Of a DNA stretch of 64,000 bases, positions 30,508-39,890 are shown one piece after another. Positions within the stretch are counted from its first letter, which is position 1. Each line of letters starts with the position of its first letter. Source of the DNA: Maricaulis parjimensis. Lineage in GTDB: Bacteria; Pseudomonadota; Alphaproteobacteria; Caulobacterales; Maricaulaceae. A model generated the notes under the pieces. The model made no database searches, was not told where the DNA came from, and saw nothing but the letters and a program-made list of their open reading frames with translations. Made by a program: the position numbers and the translations under genes. The stretch spans positions 74,003 to 138,002 of the forward strand of contig NZ_JADOTT010000008.1 in NCBI RefSeq assembly GCF_016817355.1, in the 5' to 3' direction.

Positions 30508-33500
30508 CGGCGGGGCAGGCCGCCCTGAAAGGCGTGCAGCATGTCGGTCCGGCCCTGGCCCGGTTTGCGGCCGATACCGCGGTGGACGCCCTGTTCCGGG
30601 AGCGCCGGGACGGGCCGCGCCTGAGCGAGCTGGAGGTGCAGACCTCGACCGATGGTGCGCCGATGGCGCGGGTCTGGGGCCGGGCGCGGATCACCGGCCA
30701 GGTGATCTGGGCGGCGCGCTTTCGCGAGCAATTCGAGGATAGCGGGGGCGGCAAGGGCGGTCCGGCGCAGCGGGACTATGCCTATTCGCTCTCCTTTGCC
30801 GTGGGCCTGTGCGAGGGCGAGATTTCCGGGATCGGCCGGATCTGGGCGAACGGGTCGCTGCTGGACCAGTCGCGCTATCCGGTGCGGGTGCATCACGGGG
30901 CGCCGGACCAGGCACCGGATGCGCTGATCCAGACGATCGAGGGCGCGGACGCGCCGGGTTTTCGCGGCACGGCCTATGTTGTGCTGGAGGACTGGCCGCT
31001 GGAGGCTTTCGGCCAGCGCATTCCCAATCTGTCTTTCGAGGTCTTCCGCCAGAGCGGACAGGGCAGGATGGAAAGCCTGCTGCAAGGTGTGAATTTGATC
31101 CCGGGAACAGGCGAGTTTGCCTATGCCGACACGGTCGTCATGCGGGTGCAGGGCGAAGGCGAGGAGGTGGCGGAGAATGTCCATAACGGGCGCGGCCTGC
31201 CAGATCTGGTCGCGGCGCTGGATGACCTGGAGCGCGATCTGCCGGAATGCCGCTCAGTGCAGCTGGTGGTGGCCTGGTTCGGGGATGATCTGCGCTGTGG
31301 AGACTGTTCGATCCGGCCCTGCGTGGAGACGGCGGACAAGGTGACGCGGCCTGCGGTCTGGTCTGTGGCCGGGCTGGATCGCGGGACAGCCCGGCTGGTG
31401 AGCCAGGTGGAGGGGCGCCCGGCCTATGGCGGCACGCCGGATGATGCCAGCGTGATCGCCGCGATCCGCCAGCTCAAGGCGCGCGGTTTTGCCGTGACGC
31501 TTTATCCCTTCATCCTGATGGATATTCCGGCGGGCAATGGCCTGCCCGACCCCTATGGCGGTGCGGAACAGGCGGCCCACCCCTGGCGCGGACGGGTGAG
31601 CTGCCATCCGGCGCGGGATCAGGCGGGATCGGTGGATGGAACAGCGGCGGCGGCTGCGCAGGTGTCAGCCTTTTTCGGGACGGTTTCGGCGTCGGATTTT
31701 TCGGTGAGCGGGGACACGGTGAGCTATGCGGGGCCGGCGGAATGGTCCTGCCGCCGTTTCATCCTGCACCAGGCCGCGCTGGCCCAGGCCGCCGGAGGTG
31801 TGGACGGTTTCCTGATCGGATCGGAAATGGTCGGGCTGACGACGGTCAGCGATGAAACGGGCGGGCATCCGGCAGTGACGGCGCTGTGCGATCTGGCCGG
31901 GGAGGCGCGCAGCCTTCTGGGGCCGGACACACGGCTCTCCTATGCCGCGGACTGGACGGAATATGGCGGCTATGCGCGGTCGGACGGGACACGGCGCTTT
32001 CACCTGGACTCGCTGTGGAGTCATCCGGAGATCGATGCCGTGGCCATCGACTGGTATGAGCCGCTGAGTGATTGGCGGGACGGGGCGGAGCATCTGGATG
32101 CGGCCCTCTGGGCCTCGCCATACGAGGCCGGCTATCTCGCCGCCGGGGTCGAGGGCGGGGAGGGTCATGACTGGTATTATGCCAGCGCGGCGGACCGGGA
32201 GACTCAGATCCGCACGCCGATCATGGACGGGGCCTATGGCGAGGCCTGGATCTGGCGGGTGAAGGATGTGCGGGCCTGGTGGTGCAATGCGCATCATGAG
32301 CGGATCGCCGGTGTGCGCCAGGAAGCGCCGACCAGCTGGGTGCCGGAGGGAAAGCCGCTCTGGTTCACCGAGATCGGCTGTCCGGCAATCGACAAGGGGG
32401 CGAACCAGCCCAATCTCTTTTCCGATCCCAAGAGCGCGGAGAGCGGCTGGCCGCATTTTTCGGACGGGACGCGCGATGACCTGATCCAGCGGCGTGCGCT
32501 GGAAGCCTGGCTGACGCACTGGTCCGACCCTGCCAAGAATCCGGTGTCGTCTGTCTATGGCACGCCGATGGTGGATGTGTCGCTGATGCATGCCTGGGCC
32601 TGGGATGCCCGTCCCTTTCCGGCCTTTCCCGGTCGCAGCGATATCTGGTCGGACGGGGAGAATTGGCGGCGCGGGCATTGGCTCAATGGCCGGGCCGGGC
32701 AGGTCCTGCTGGCGGATCTGGTGACGGAGCTGGCAGAGGCGGCCGGCCTGGATGCGGTGGATGTGTCGCGGCTGGATGATGTGGTCACGGGTTATTGGCT
32801 GGACCGGCCGATGAGTGCGCGGGCGGCGCTGGAACCGCTGGTCTCGGTGCTGGGGATGGGGGTGCATGAGCGGGCCGATGCGGTGCATGTCGTTTCGGCC
32901 GGTGCGCATGTGGACAGTCTCGCACTGGCGGAGCCGGCCTTTGACGGGGAGGCTGTGTGGACGATCCATGATCCGGCCCTCGCCGAATTGCCGGACGATG
33001 TCCGTCTGTATTTCTCCGATGACATGGCGGACTACCGGCCTGGCCTGGCGCAAGCCGTGGAGGCTTTCGGAACGGTGCGCAGTGAAGCCCTGTCGGTGAA
33101 CCTCATTGCCGACCCGGATCTGGCGCGGCGCTGGTGCCGGGCGCGCCTGGACGACATCCATGCGCGCGCTTCCAGCCTGACGCTGAGCGTGCCGCCACTG
33201 GCGCTGGGCCTGGAGAGCGGGGACGGGCTGAGTGTGGATGGGCGATCCGGTGTTGTGGAGCTGCGCCAAGGTGATCTGGCCGGGCGGGTGCGCTTGCGTC
33301 CGCCATCGGGACGCCGGCTGATCCGGGTGGGCAGCGAGGCGCAGGATGGCGCGGACGGGCCGCGTCCTCCGGTACGTCCGGTCCTGGTGGTGATGGACAG
33401 TGCGCTGGGGGATGGAGGCGGTCCCCTGCTGGCTGCACGCGTGCAGGACTGGCCGGGGGCGCTGGACGTGCATGCCAATGGGCAATGGCGGACGCGGATC

Positions 33501-34277
33501 GAGCGGATGTCGGGGCTGGGGTCTTTGACGGCAGCGCTTGCGGCGGGTCCGGTCGGGTATTGGGATGAGGCGGGCGTGCTGGAGCTGGAATTGCCCGGTT
33601 TCACCCTGGCCAGCCGGACGCGGCTGGATGTGATCAATGGTGCCAACCGGCTGGTCGTACAGCAGGCGGATGGGGATTGGGAAATCCTGGGCTTTGCGGA
33701 GGCGGAGCTGATCGGGGTGAATCGTTTCCGGCTGACGGGATTGCTGCGGGGGCTGGCGGGCTCTCCCATTGCGGCGGTCGAGGCCGGGGCGCGGGTGGTG
33801 TGGCTGACCGAGGCGCTGACAGTGCTGCCGCTGGAGGCGCACGAGGTTGGAGAAGCGCTGACCGTGAGCGCTGTGGCGGCGGGCTGGCCGGTGGAGAGCG
33901 GTCAGGCGGTGGCCGTGGATCATGTCCATCGGCAAAGGGCGCTGTGGCCGCTGCCGGTCGTGCATGTTCGCGCAGACTGGCGCGACGGGGAGTTGCGGAT
34001 CCGCTGGATCCGGCAGACGCGGACGGGCGGCGATGACTGGGGTGCACCGGATGTGCCGCTGGGCGAGGCCGCGGAGGCTTACCGGATTGCCCTACTGGAT
34101 GGGGAGAGCCGGGTTCTGGAATGCGAGGCTGGCACGCCGGAACGGGTCCTCACAGAGGCCGAACTGGTATCGGTTTTCGGGAGTGTGCCGGAGGCGGTGA
34201 CGGTGGAGATTGCGCAGGTTTCGGCACGGACAGGGCCGGGGCGCGCGGTGCGCCGTGTGCTGACACTCCAGCCCTAG
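30489..34277 (+). CDS. GTA baseplate megatron/host-recognition protein with TIM-barrel-like domain (gp15)
   Basis: This 1262-aa protein is the largest in the operon and the central tail spike of GTA particles. Its N-terminal hub (about residues 1-410) begins MAQLVVTAGQAALKG. Next comes a GTA TIM-barrel-like domain (about 415-730) with WFTEIGCPAIDKGANQPNLF and SLMHAWAWDARPFPAFP, diagnostic of this family. A Phage-tail_3-like region (about 770-940: VTGYWLDRPMSARAALEPLV) follows, then a beta-rich C-terminus. The ATG at 30489 has AAGGA 7 nt upstream. It is the last gene of the cluster; no terminator is obvious before the J-domain gene 78 bp later. Confidence 0.94.
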   Translation: MAQLVVTAGQAALKGVQHVGPALARFAADTAVDALFRERRDGPRLSELEVQTSTDGAPMARVWGRARITGQVIWAARFREQFEDSGGGKGGPAQRDYAYSLSFAVGLCEGEISGIGRIWANGSLLDQSRYPVRVHHGAPDQAPDALIQTIEGADAPGFRGTAYVVLEDWPLEAFGQRIPNLSFEVFRQSGQGRMESLLQGVNLIPGTGEFAYADTVVMRVQGEGEEVAENVHNGRGLPDLVAALDDLERDLPECRSVQLVVAWFGDDLRCGDCSIRPCVETADKVTRPAVWSVAGLDRGTARLVSQVEGRPAYGGTPDDASVIAAIRQLKARGFAVTLYPFILMDIPAGNGLPDPYGGAEQAAHPWRGRVSCHPARDQAGSVDGTAAAAAQVSAFFGTVSASDFSVSGDTVSYAGPAEWSCRRFILHQAALAQAAGGVDGFLIGSEMVGLTTVSDETGGHPAVTALCDLAGEARSLLGPDTRLSYAADWTEYGGYARSDGTRRFHLDSLWSHPEIDAVAIDWYEPLSDWRDGAEHLDAALWASPYEAGYLAAGVEGGEGHDWYYASAADRETQIRTPIMDGAYGEAWIWRVKDVRAWWCNAHHERIAGVRQEAPTSWVPEGKPLWFTEIGCPAIDKGANQPNLFSDPKSAESGWPHFSDGTRDDLIQRRALEAWLTHWSDPAKNPVSSVYGTPMVDVSLMHAWAWDARPFPAFPGRSDIWSDGENWRRGHWLNGRAGQVLLADLVTELAEAAGLDAVDVSRLDDVVTGYWLDRPMSARAALEPLVSVLGMGVHERADAVHVVSAGAHVDSLALAEPAFDGEAVWTIHDPALAELPDDVRLYFSDDMADYRPGLAQAVEAFGTVRSEALSVNLIADPDLARRWCRARLDDIHARASSLTLSVPPLALGLESGDGLSVDGRSGVVELRQGDLAGRVRLRPPSGRRLIRVGSEAQDGADGPRPPVRPVLVVMDSALGDGGGPLLAARVQDWPGALDVHANGQWRTRIERMSGLGSLTAALAAGPVGYWDEAGVLELELPGFTLASRTRLDVINGANRLVVQQADGDWEILGFAEAELIGVNRFRLTGLLRGLAGSPIAAVEAGARVVWLTEALTVLPLEAHEVGEALTVSAVAAGWPVESGQAVAVDHVHRQRALWPLPVVHVRADWRDGELRIRWIRQTRTGGDDWGAPDVPLGEAAEAYRIALLDGESRVLECEAGTPERVLTEAELVSVFGSVPEAVTVEIAQVSARTGPGRAVRRVLTLQP

Positions 34278-34355
34278 TCTGACGCCATGCTTTGCGAACC
34301 GGCCCGAAGCCGCTTACATGAGACGCATCATCACCGTTCTTGACCGGTATTTCGC

Positions 34356-35270
34356 ATGGACGATCCCTACAAGACGCTGGGCGTCGAAAAGACGGCTTCT
34401 CAGGACGAGATCCGCAAGGCCTATCGCAAGCTGGCCAAGGAACTCCATCCCGACGCCAATCCCGGCAATGAAAAGGCCGAGGAGCGCTTCAAACACGTCT
34501 CCCAGGCCTTCAAACTCCTGTCCGATCCGGAAAAGCGGGCGGAGTATGACGCCGCCTCCCGTGCGGGCTTTGCCGGCATGGGGATGGGCGGGCCCGGTGG
34601 TCCGGGAGCGGGCGGTCGCGGACCGTTCAATTTTCGCCAGGGCCGCAACCGGTCCGGCTTTGATGATTTCGGCGATATCTTCTCCGATCTGTTCACCGAT
34701 ATGGGCGGCCAGCAGCAGCGGCACCAACCGCCGCCGCGCAAGGGCCAGGATGTGCGCCATTCCCTGACGCTGGACTTCATGGACGCGGCCAATGGCGGCA
34801 AGCACCGTGTCTCGCTGCCGGGGGGACGGACGCTGGACGTGGCGGTTCCGGCGGGCGCGGCGGATGGTCAGATCCTGCGACTGCGCGGGCAGGGCGAGCC
34901 CTCCCATGGTGGCGGCCGGGCCGGCGATGCCTTTATCGAGATCAAGGTGGCCGACCACAAGTATTTCGCCCGCGATGGCGAGAATGTGCGGCTGGAATTG
35001 CCGGTCACGGTGAAGGAAGCGGCGCTGGGCGCCAAGGTGCGCGTGCCGACGATTGATGGTCCGGTGGATTTGCAGATCCCGGCTGGATCCTCGTCCGGCA
35101 CGCTGCTGCGGCTGCGTGGCCGCGGATTTGCGTCATCCAAGGGCAAGCGCGGTGATCAGCTGGTCCGATTGATGGTGGCCTTGCCGTCGAGCGACAAGGC
35201 GCTGGCGGAATTCCTGGAGAACTGGGCGCCGCCGAAGGGCTATGATCCCCGCAAGGGCATGCGGTCCTGA
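34356..35270 (+). CDS. Class II J-domain chaperone (CbpA/DnaJ-like)
   Basis: This 304-aa DnaK co-chaperone has a J domain at residues 2-70 (DPYKTLGVEKTASQDEIRKA, HPD in KELHPDANPG). A Gly-rich linker with GFDDFGDIFSDLFTDMGG follows, then two C-terminal beta-sandwich domains (RKGQDVRHSLTLDFMDAANG, DLQIPAGSSSGTLLRLRG). The Cys-rich zinc finger of DnaJ proper is absent, so it is a CbpA-type protein. It follows gp15 on the same strand but probably has a separate role in protein folding. Confidence 0.9.
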   Translation: MDDPYKTLGVEKTASQDEIRKAYRKLAKELHPDANPGNEKAEERFKHVSQAFKLLSDPEKRAEYDAASRAGFAGMGMGGPGGPGAGGRGPFNFRQGRNRSGFDDFGDIFSDLFTDMGGQQQRHQPPPRKGQDVRHSLTLDFMDAANGGKHRVSLPGGRTLDVAVPAGAADGQILRLRGQGEPSHGGGRAGDAFIEIKVADHKYFARDGENVRLELPVTVKEAALGAKVRVPTIDGPVDLQIPAGSSSGTLLRLRGRGFASSKGKRGDQLVRLMVALPSSDKALAEFLENWAPPKGYDPRKGMRS

Positions 35271-35293
35271 TATGAATGTTTTGGTAGGATCTC

Positions 35294-35310
35294 GTTCAGC
35301 ACGGGTTCAG
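35294..35310 (+). promoter_or_regulatory. Direct repeat with 11-bp period, probable PhoP/FeuP-type box
   Basis: GTTCAG at 35294-35299 recurs at 35305-35310, exactly one helical turn apart, 24 bp before the PepSY gene start. Tandem GTTCA/GTTTA-like half-sites with 11-bp spacing are the classical target of PhoP-type (OmpR-family) regulators. The response regulator encoded two genes downstream is the obvious candidate, implying autoregulation. Confidence 0.6.
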
Positions 35311-35333
35311 GGGACGAGCGTAAATTGGGTTCC

Positions 35334-35678
35334 ATGTTGAGACACCTGATCATAATTGCCGGCGCGTTCTGTGCCTTTGCGGTTCCCGCCGCGGCCGACG
35401 CGATGATGGCAGACAGCGCCACGGCGATGCAGACCCGCGACCCGCGGGACCGCTATACGCCGAGTGAGGCGCGGGACGCACGCCGCCAGGGCGATGTGGT
35501 CCCGGCCCTGCGCGTGATTTCCACCGTGCGCCAGCGCTATCCCGGCGCGGACGTGCTGGATGCGGAACTGGAGGGCGGCGCCTCGCCCCGTTACGTCATC
35601 AAGATCCTGACGCGCGACGGCCGCCGGGTGGATGTGGTTGCCGATGCCCGTACGGGGCAAATTCTCTACGAACGCTAG
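35334..35678 (+). CDS. Exported PepSY-domain protein
   Basis: This 114-aa protein has a signal peptide (LRHLIIIAGAFCAFAVPAAA). The C-terminal 65 residues form a PepSY unit: ARRQGDVVPALRVISTVRQR, then YVIKILTRDGRRVDVVADAR and TGQIL. Small PepSY proteins are common periplasmic partners of PhoP/FeuP-like two-component systems, where they modulate the kinase. The gene is 9 bp from the response regulator gene and shares its promoter region. Confidence 0.85.
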   Translation: MLRHLIIIAGAFCAFAVPAAADAMMADSATAMQTRDPRDRYTPSEARDARRQGDVVPALRVISTVRQRYPGADVLDAELEGGASPRYVIKILTRDGRRVDVVADARTGQILYER

Positions 35679-35687
35679 GGGGCTGAC

Positions 35688-36365
35688 ATGCGAGCACTCG
35701 TTGTTGAAGACGATCCGGACCTGAACCGCCAGCTGACGCGGGCGCTGGAAGATGCCGGTTATGCCGTGGACGGTGCCCTGGACGGGGAAGACGGTCACTT
35801 CATGGGGGATACGGAACCCTATGATGTCGTGGTCCTGGATCTCGGCCTGCCGAAAATGGATGGCGTGAGTGTCCTGGAACGCTGGCGTCAGGACGGGAAG
35901 GCTTTCCCGGTCCTGATCCTGACGGCCCGGGATCGCTGGTCGGAAAAAGTGGCCGGTTTTGATGCCGGTGCGGACGACTATCTGACCAAGCCCTTCCATA
36001 CCGAGGAATTGCTGGCCCGCCTGCGCGCCCTGACCCGCCGCGCGGCCGGTCATACGACCTCGACGATTGAATGCGGGGATTTGTCGATCGATACGCGCGG
36101 CGCGCGGGTCTTCATCGATGGTGCACCGGTGAAGGTGACCTCGCACGAATTCCGCATGCTGTCCTATCTCGCCCACCATCAGGACCGGGTGATCTCGCGG
36201 ACGGAACTGGTCGAGCATATCTACGACCAGGATTTTGACCGCGACAGCAATACGATCGAGGTTTTCGTGGGCCGTTTGCGCAAGAAGATCGGCAATGACC
36301 GGATCGAGACCGTGCGCGGCCTGGGCTATCGTCTGGTCGATCCGGAATCCCGCCCCGTCTCGTGA
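35688..36365 (+). CDS. OmpR/PhoB-family response regulator (PhoP/FeuP-like)
   Basis: This 225-aa transcription factor has a receiver domain (VVEDDPDLNRQL; phospho-acceptor Asp in VVVLDLGLPKMDG; Lys in DDYLTKPFHTEEL). A winged-helix output domain follows (SHEFRMLSYLAHHQDRVISR, VFVGRLRKKIGNDRIETVRG, LGYRL). It is flanked by a PepSY gene and a kinase gene whose start overlaps its stop (ATGA-type, 36362), a PhoPQ/FeuPQ-like arrangement. Likely outputs are envelope or cation homeostasis genes; this is inferred from the family. Confidence 0.92.
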   Translation: MRALVVEDDPDLNRQLTRALEDAGYAVDGALDGEDGHFMGDTEPYDVVVLDLGLPKMDGVSVLERWRQDGKAFPVLILTARDRWSEKVAGFDAGADDYLTKPFHTEELLARLRALTRRAAGHTTSTIECGDLSIDTRGARVFIDGAPVKVTSHEFRMLSYLAHHQDRVISRTELVEHIYDQDFDRDSNTIEVFVGRLRKKIGNDRIETVRGLGYRLVDPESRPVS

Positions 36366-37747
36366 AGCAGCTGCGCTCGTCCCTGGCCTTCCGGCTGTTT
36401 GCCGGTGCCGCAGCCTGGGCCTTGGTCCTGCTGCTGCTGGGAGCGATCGCCCTGACCACGCTCTACCAGCGCTCCGTGCTGCGCACGATGGATGAGCGGC
36501 TGGAAAGCGTGGTCGATGCGCTGGTGGCGGCAGCGGAGACGGATCCGGCCGGGGATGTCGTGCTGGCGCGAAGGCCGTCCGACGTGGCCTATGGCCGGGT
36601 CTTCTCCGGCCGCTATTGGCAGATATTCGAAGACAATGAGACGGAAGCCGGCGGGGATGTCCTCGCCGTTTCGCGGTCCCTGTGGGACGAAACCCTGATC
36701 CCGCCGCCCGATATTGTCATGGCGGCGCATGATGCTCCGGGCACGCATTTCACCACTGATACCAAGGGCCCGTCCGGCGAACCGTTGCGGGTGACCGGCC
36801 AGGCCATCCAGCTGTCGGGGCAGACGGGGCTGATCATGGTGCTGGCCGCGGAGGACCGGCGTCCGGCGGACCGGGATGTGCGCAATTTCGCGATCCTGTC
36901 CGGCGTGATGTTCCTGGGTTTTGCCACAGCCATTGCAGCGGGTGTCTTCTTCCAGGTCCGGATTGGCCTGGCTCCGGTCCTGCGCATGCGGGACAGTGTA
37001 GCCGAAGTGCGCGAGGGCCATGCCCAGCGCGTCGACGGACAGTATCCCACAGAGCTGCAGCCGCTGGCCGATGAACTCAATGCCATGCTGGACCATTCCC
37101 GGGAGCTGGTGGAGCGCTCGCGCACCCATGTCGGCAATCTGGCCCATGCGCTGAAAACGCCGATTGCCGTGCTCAAGAATGAGGCGCATGGCCAGGACGG
37201 GGCCCTGGCGGACATGGTGGACAAGCAGACCTCCGTGATGACCAGCCAGGTGGAGCACCATCTGCGTCGCGCCCGGGCGGCCGCCCACGCCAAGGCAATC
37301 GGTGCCCGCACGGATGTCGCGCCAGTCGTGAAAGGACTGGCCCGCACGCTGGAGAAGATCAACCGGGCCAAAGGTCTGACCATCACGGCCGAGGCGCCGG
37401 AGACGCTCCGCTTCAAGGGCGAGGGCCAGGATCTGGATGAGATGGTCGGCAATCTGATGGATAATGCCTGCAAATGGGCCCGCTCCACAGTGCGTGTCTC
37501 GGCAGAGCGCACGGGCGAGCGTCAACTGACCATCATGATCGAGGATGACGGGCCGGGTCTGGACGAGCAGGAATGCGAAAGCGCGCTGAAGCGTGGTGTC
37601 CGTCTGGATGAACAGGCCCCCGGCTCGGGCCTGGGTCTGGCCATCGTCGGTGATCTGGCGCGGGCCTATGAGGGGGAGCTGACGCTCGGTCGATCTGCCC
37701 TGGGCGGTCTCAGCGCAAAGATTATGTTGCCAGCGACGATCCGGTAA
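36362..37747 (+). CDS. Sensor histidine kinase (PhoQ/FeuQ-like)
   Basis: This 461-aa inner-membrane kinase has a first membrane segment at residues about 14-35, a periplasmic sensor of about 130 residues, a second segment at about 180-200, then HAMP. The phospho-accepting histidine is in GNLAHALKTPIAVLKN (about residue 263). The ATPase domain follows (NLMDNACKW N-box, DDGPGLDEQE G1, GSGLGLAIV G2). HALKTP with Lys in place of the usual HELRTP is characteristic of the PhoQ-type subgroup. Partner is the upstream response regulator, with which it overlaps. Confidence 0.92.
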   Translation: MKQLRSSLAFRLFAGAAAWALVLLLLGAIALTTLYQRSVLRTMDERLESVVDALVAAAETDPAGDVVLARRPSDVAYGRVFSGRYWQIFEDNETEAGGDVLAVSRSLWDETLIPPPDIVMAAHDAPGTHFTTDTKGPSGEPLRVTGQAIQLSGQTGLIMVLAAEDRRPADRDVRNFAILSGVMFLGFATAIAAGVFFQVRIGLAPVLRMRDSVAEVREGHAQRVDGQYPTELQPLADELNAMLDHSRELVERSRTHVGNLAHALKTPIAVLKNEAHGQDGALADMVDKQTSVMTSQVEHHLRRARAAAHAKAIGARTDVAPVVKGLARTLEKINRAKGLTITAEAPETLRFKGEGQDLDEMVGNLMDNACKWARSTVRVSAERTGERQLTIMIEDDGPGLDEQECESALKRGVRLDEQAPGSGLGLAIVGDLARAYEGELTLGRSALGGLSAKIMLPATIR

Positions 37748-37811
37748 AAAAATAATCTTTTAACCTTAGTTGGGGGATAGTCGAAACGGGCAAGAGTATA
37801 CGTCTGAATAA

Positions 37812-39173
37812 ATGGCCAAGATTTCGCAGTCGCAACTCGCAAAATTGGAAGCGCTGTGGCGCTCCATGTCCGCTGAAAAGCGGATGACTTTGCTTGCGAC
37901 CGCCAAGGCCGCAAAAGATGCCGACCCTGCCTCAGCCCAATTATTTGAAATCATTTCCACTATAGATGCCGCAACACGCGAGCCGGCGGGCGAATTGGCC
38001 AAGCCCTATGTGCTGGCACCGCTGCGGCCCATGGTGGGCGACCCGGCGAAAGTCCCGCCTTCGCGTTTCCGCTTCACGCCCGAGGATTTGTCCAAGATCT
38101 GGGGGTGGATGGCGCGGCATCTTGCCAAGGACATGGTGGAGACCGCCAAGAAATGCCGCCAGCCTGAACCGGATCCGATCTGGTTTGAATTCCGGCGCAC
38201 GGCCGGCAAGTCCCTGACCGATGCGATCCAGGCGGCTGAGCGCGTTCCCAAGGACATGACGGCGCTGCTGAAACGTTTCGGCGGTGGCGAGGCGAAGGGC
38301 ATGCTGGTCGACGCGGCATCCCTGCTGACCTTTTCCGAAGAAATCAGCGCTTCGATGAAGACCCTGCCCGACAAGATACCGGAATTCGATCCGGACCTGG
38401 TCGAGCAGATCCGGGAAATGCACGAGAAACTGTCCGAGGAAACGCCGGAGGCTGCGCTCTGGGTGCTGCTGCTGACCATCGGACGGCTGGAACAGCCCTG
38501 GCAGATCTTCCGCGTCGTGGCGAAGATCGGCAATCGTGAGGACGACCTTGTTGTCTCCAAGACGGATCTGGCCGCTGTCGGTGATGCCATCCTCGCCGAT
38601 ACGGGCTTCTTTGCCGCCAAACTGAAAATGCCGCCGCAGACGCTGGAAGAAGCCAAGGTCAGCGCAAACCTGTTTGACCAGTTCGTGGCCCATTCGAGCG
38701 GAATGACGGCGGAATTCGGCATTCGCAAGGCCGGCCGCTGGGGCCAGGTCCTATTCTCGCTGCGCGCGGAAGCGTCCAGCAATGTCGAGAAGATCCTCAA
38801 CAAGATTCCGCTGGCCCTGGATAGCGGCCTGCCGGAGCCGCGCCGCGGACGGTCCGGGCGGATCATCCCGGCGCAATTGCCCTCCGAAGCCAATATCGAC
38901 CGGGCCGAGGGCCTGCTCTATTTCCTCAACCGGTGCCGCGAGCATACCAATGCGGCGGCCATTGCCTCTTCGCACAAACGGGTAATGGACATTGTTGAAA
39001 AGCGCATGGCCGAGGCGGGGGGCATGCTGGTGGATCTGGTGGCCTCGAGCGAGGGCCAGAACCGCACGACCGCCCAGGACGGGCTGGAAATCACGGCGCG
39101 TCTGCTGGATGCGGCCGGATTTGAAGAACAGGCCGGCCTGTTGCGTCGCCGGGGCCTGGCAGCCGCGGCATAG
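37812..39173 (+). CDS. Large helical cytoplasmic protein, function unknown
   Basis: This 453-aa protein has no signal peptide or membrane segment. It is rich in Lys, Glu, Ala and Leu and appears almost entirely helical; motifs worth noting are LSKIWGWMARHLAKDMVE and AEGLLYFLNRCREHTNAAAI. The 64-bp gap upstream is AT-rich (runs of A and T), suggesting its own promoter. I do not recognise the family. The following methyltransferase is 57 bp away on the same strand. Confidence 0.7.
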   Translation: MAKISQSQLAKLEALWRSMSAEKRMTLLATAKAAKDADPASAQLFEIISTIDAATREPAGELAKPYVLAPLRPMVGDPAKVPPSRFRFTPEDLSKIWGWMARHLAKDMVETAKKCRQPEPDPIWFEFRRTAGKSLTDAIQAAERVPKDMTALLKRFGGGEAKGMLVDAASLLTFSEEISASMKTLPDKIPEFDPDLVEQIREMHEKLSEETPEAALWVLLLTIGRLEQPWQIFRVVAKIGNREDDLVVSKTDLAAVGDAILADTGFFAAKLKMPPQTLEEAKVSANLFDQFVAHSSGMTAEFGIRKAGRWGQVLFSLRAEASSNVEKILNKIPLALDSGLPEPRRGRSGRIIPAQLPSEANIDRAEGLLYFLNRCREHTNAAAIASSHKRVMDIVEKRMAEAGGMLVDLVASSEGQNRTTAQDGLEITARLLDAAGFEEQAGLLRRRGLAAAA

Positions 39174-39230
39174 CGTCTCTCCCCGCGCTTGCACCTTGTC
39201 AGGCGGCGAGCGGAATTCTAAGTCCGGCCC

Positions 39231-39890
39231 ATGACGAGTTCTGAACCGAACAAGACGATTGCGCTGGAACAGCGGGCCGAGGATGGCGGACGCCTGTTCT
39301 CGCCGTCCGCTGCCCGCAATCGCGCGGCCATCGCGGATGTTCTGGACGTGGTCCTGCCGCGCAATGCCCGTGTGCTGGAGATCGGGTCCGGCACGGGCGA
39401 GCACGCTGTGGCCGCCTGTGAGCAACGCACGGACATCTTCTGGCAGCCGTCTGATCCGGATGAAAGCTCGCGGGCCAGCCAGGCCGCCTGGGCCGATGCG
39501 GCTCAGGGCCGGATCGCACCACCGCTGGCGCTGGACCTGACGCAGGACGATTGGTGGGACGGCGTTCCCGCCTGTGACGCCCTTGTCTGCATGAATGTGA
39601 TCCATATCTCGCCCTGGAAGGTCGCGCAGAACCTGGCGGCCGGTGGTGCTGCCCTGCTGCAGCCGGGCCAGCGTGTGTTCCTCTATGGCCCCTACAAGGA
39701 GGGCAGGAAGACTGCGCCGTCCAATCTGGATTTCGATGCGTCCCTGCAGTCCCGCAATCCCGATTGGGGTGTGCGGGAGCTGGACTCCGTGATCGCCCTG
39801 TTCGAGGCCGCCGGCTTTGTGCTGGAGCGCCGGATCGACATGCCGGCCAATAATCTCTCGCTCGTCTTTGAAAAAGCGGGGAGCGTCTGA
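39231..39890 (+). CDS. DUF938 SAM-dependent methyltransferase-like protein
   Basis: This 219-aa Rossmann-fold protein has the SAM motif RVLEIGSGTGEHAVA. Family-specific blocks are FSPSAARNRAAIADVLDVVL, FWQPSDPDESSRASQAAWAD, CMNVIHISPWKVAQNL, and YGPYKEGRKTAPSNLDFDAS. DUF938 members are widespread in proteobacteria, but the substrate is not known to me. The stop overlaps the ccmE start by 1 bp, so the two are co-translated, although a link to haem maturation is not implied by the family. Confidence 0.9.
   Translation: MTSSEPNKTIALEQRAEDGGRLFSPSAARNRAAIADVLDVVLPRNARVLEIGSGTGEHAVAACEQRTDIFWQPSDPDESSRASQAAWADAAQGRIAPPLALDLTQDDWWDGVPACDALVCMNVIHISPWKVAQNLAAGGAALLQPGQRVFLYGPYKEGRKTAPSNLDFDASLQSRNPDWGVRELDSVIALFEAAGFVLERRIDMPANNLSLVFEKAGSV

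Noticed and set aside
31665..33965. 766-codon minus-strand frame inside gp15
   Set aside because: gp15 shows conserved GTA domains throughout. The reverse frame is a compositional shadow.
21383..34277. Functional prophage instead of a gene transfer agent
   Set aside because: No integrase, repressor, replication or lysis genes and no attachment-site duplication are seen. Gene order and the gp12-gp15 set match RcGTA.
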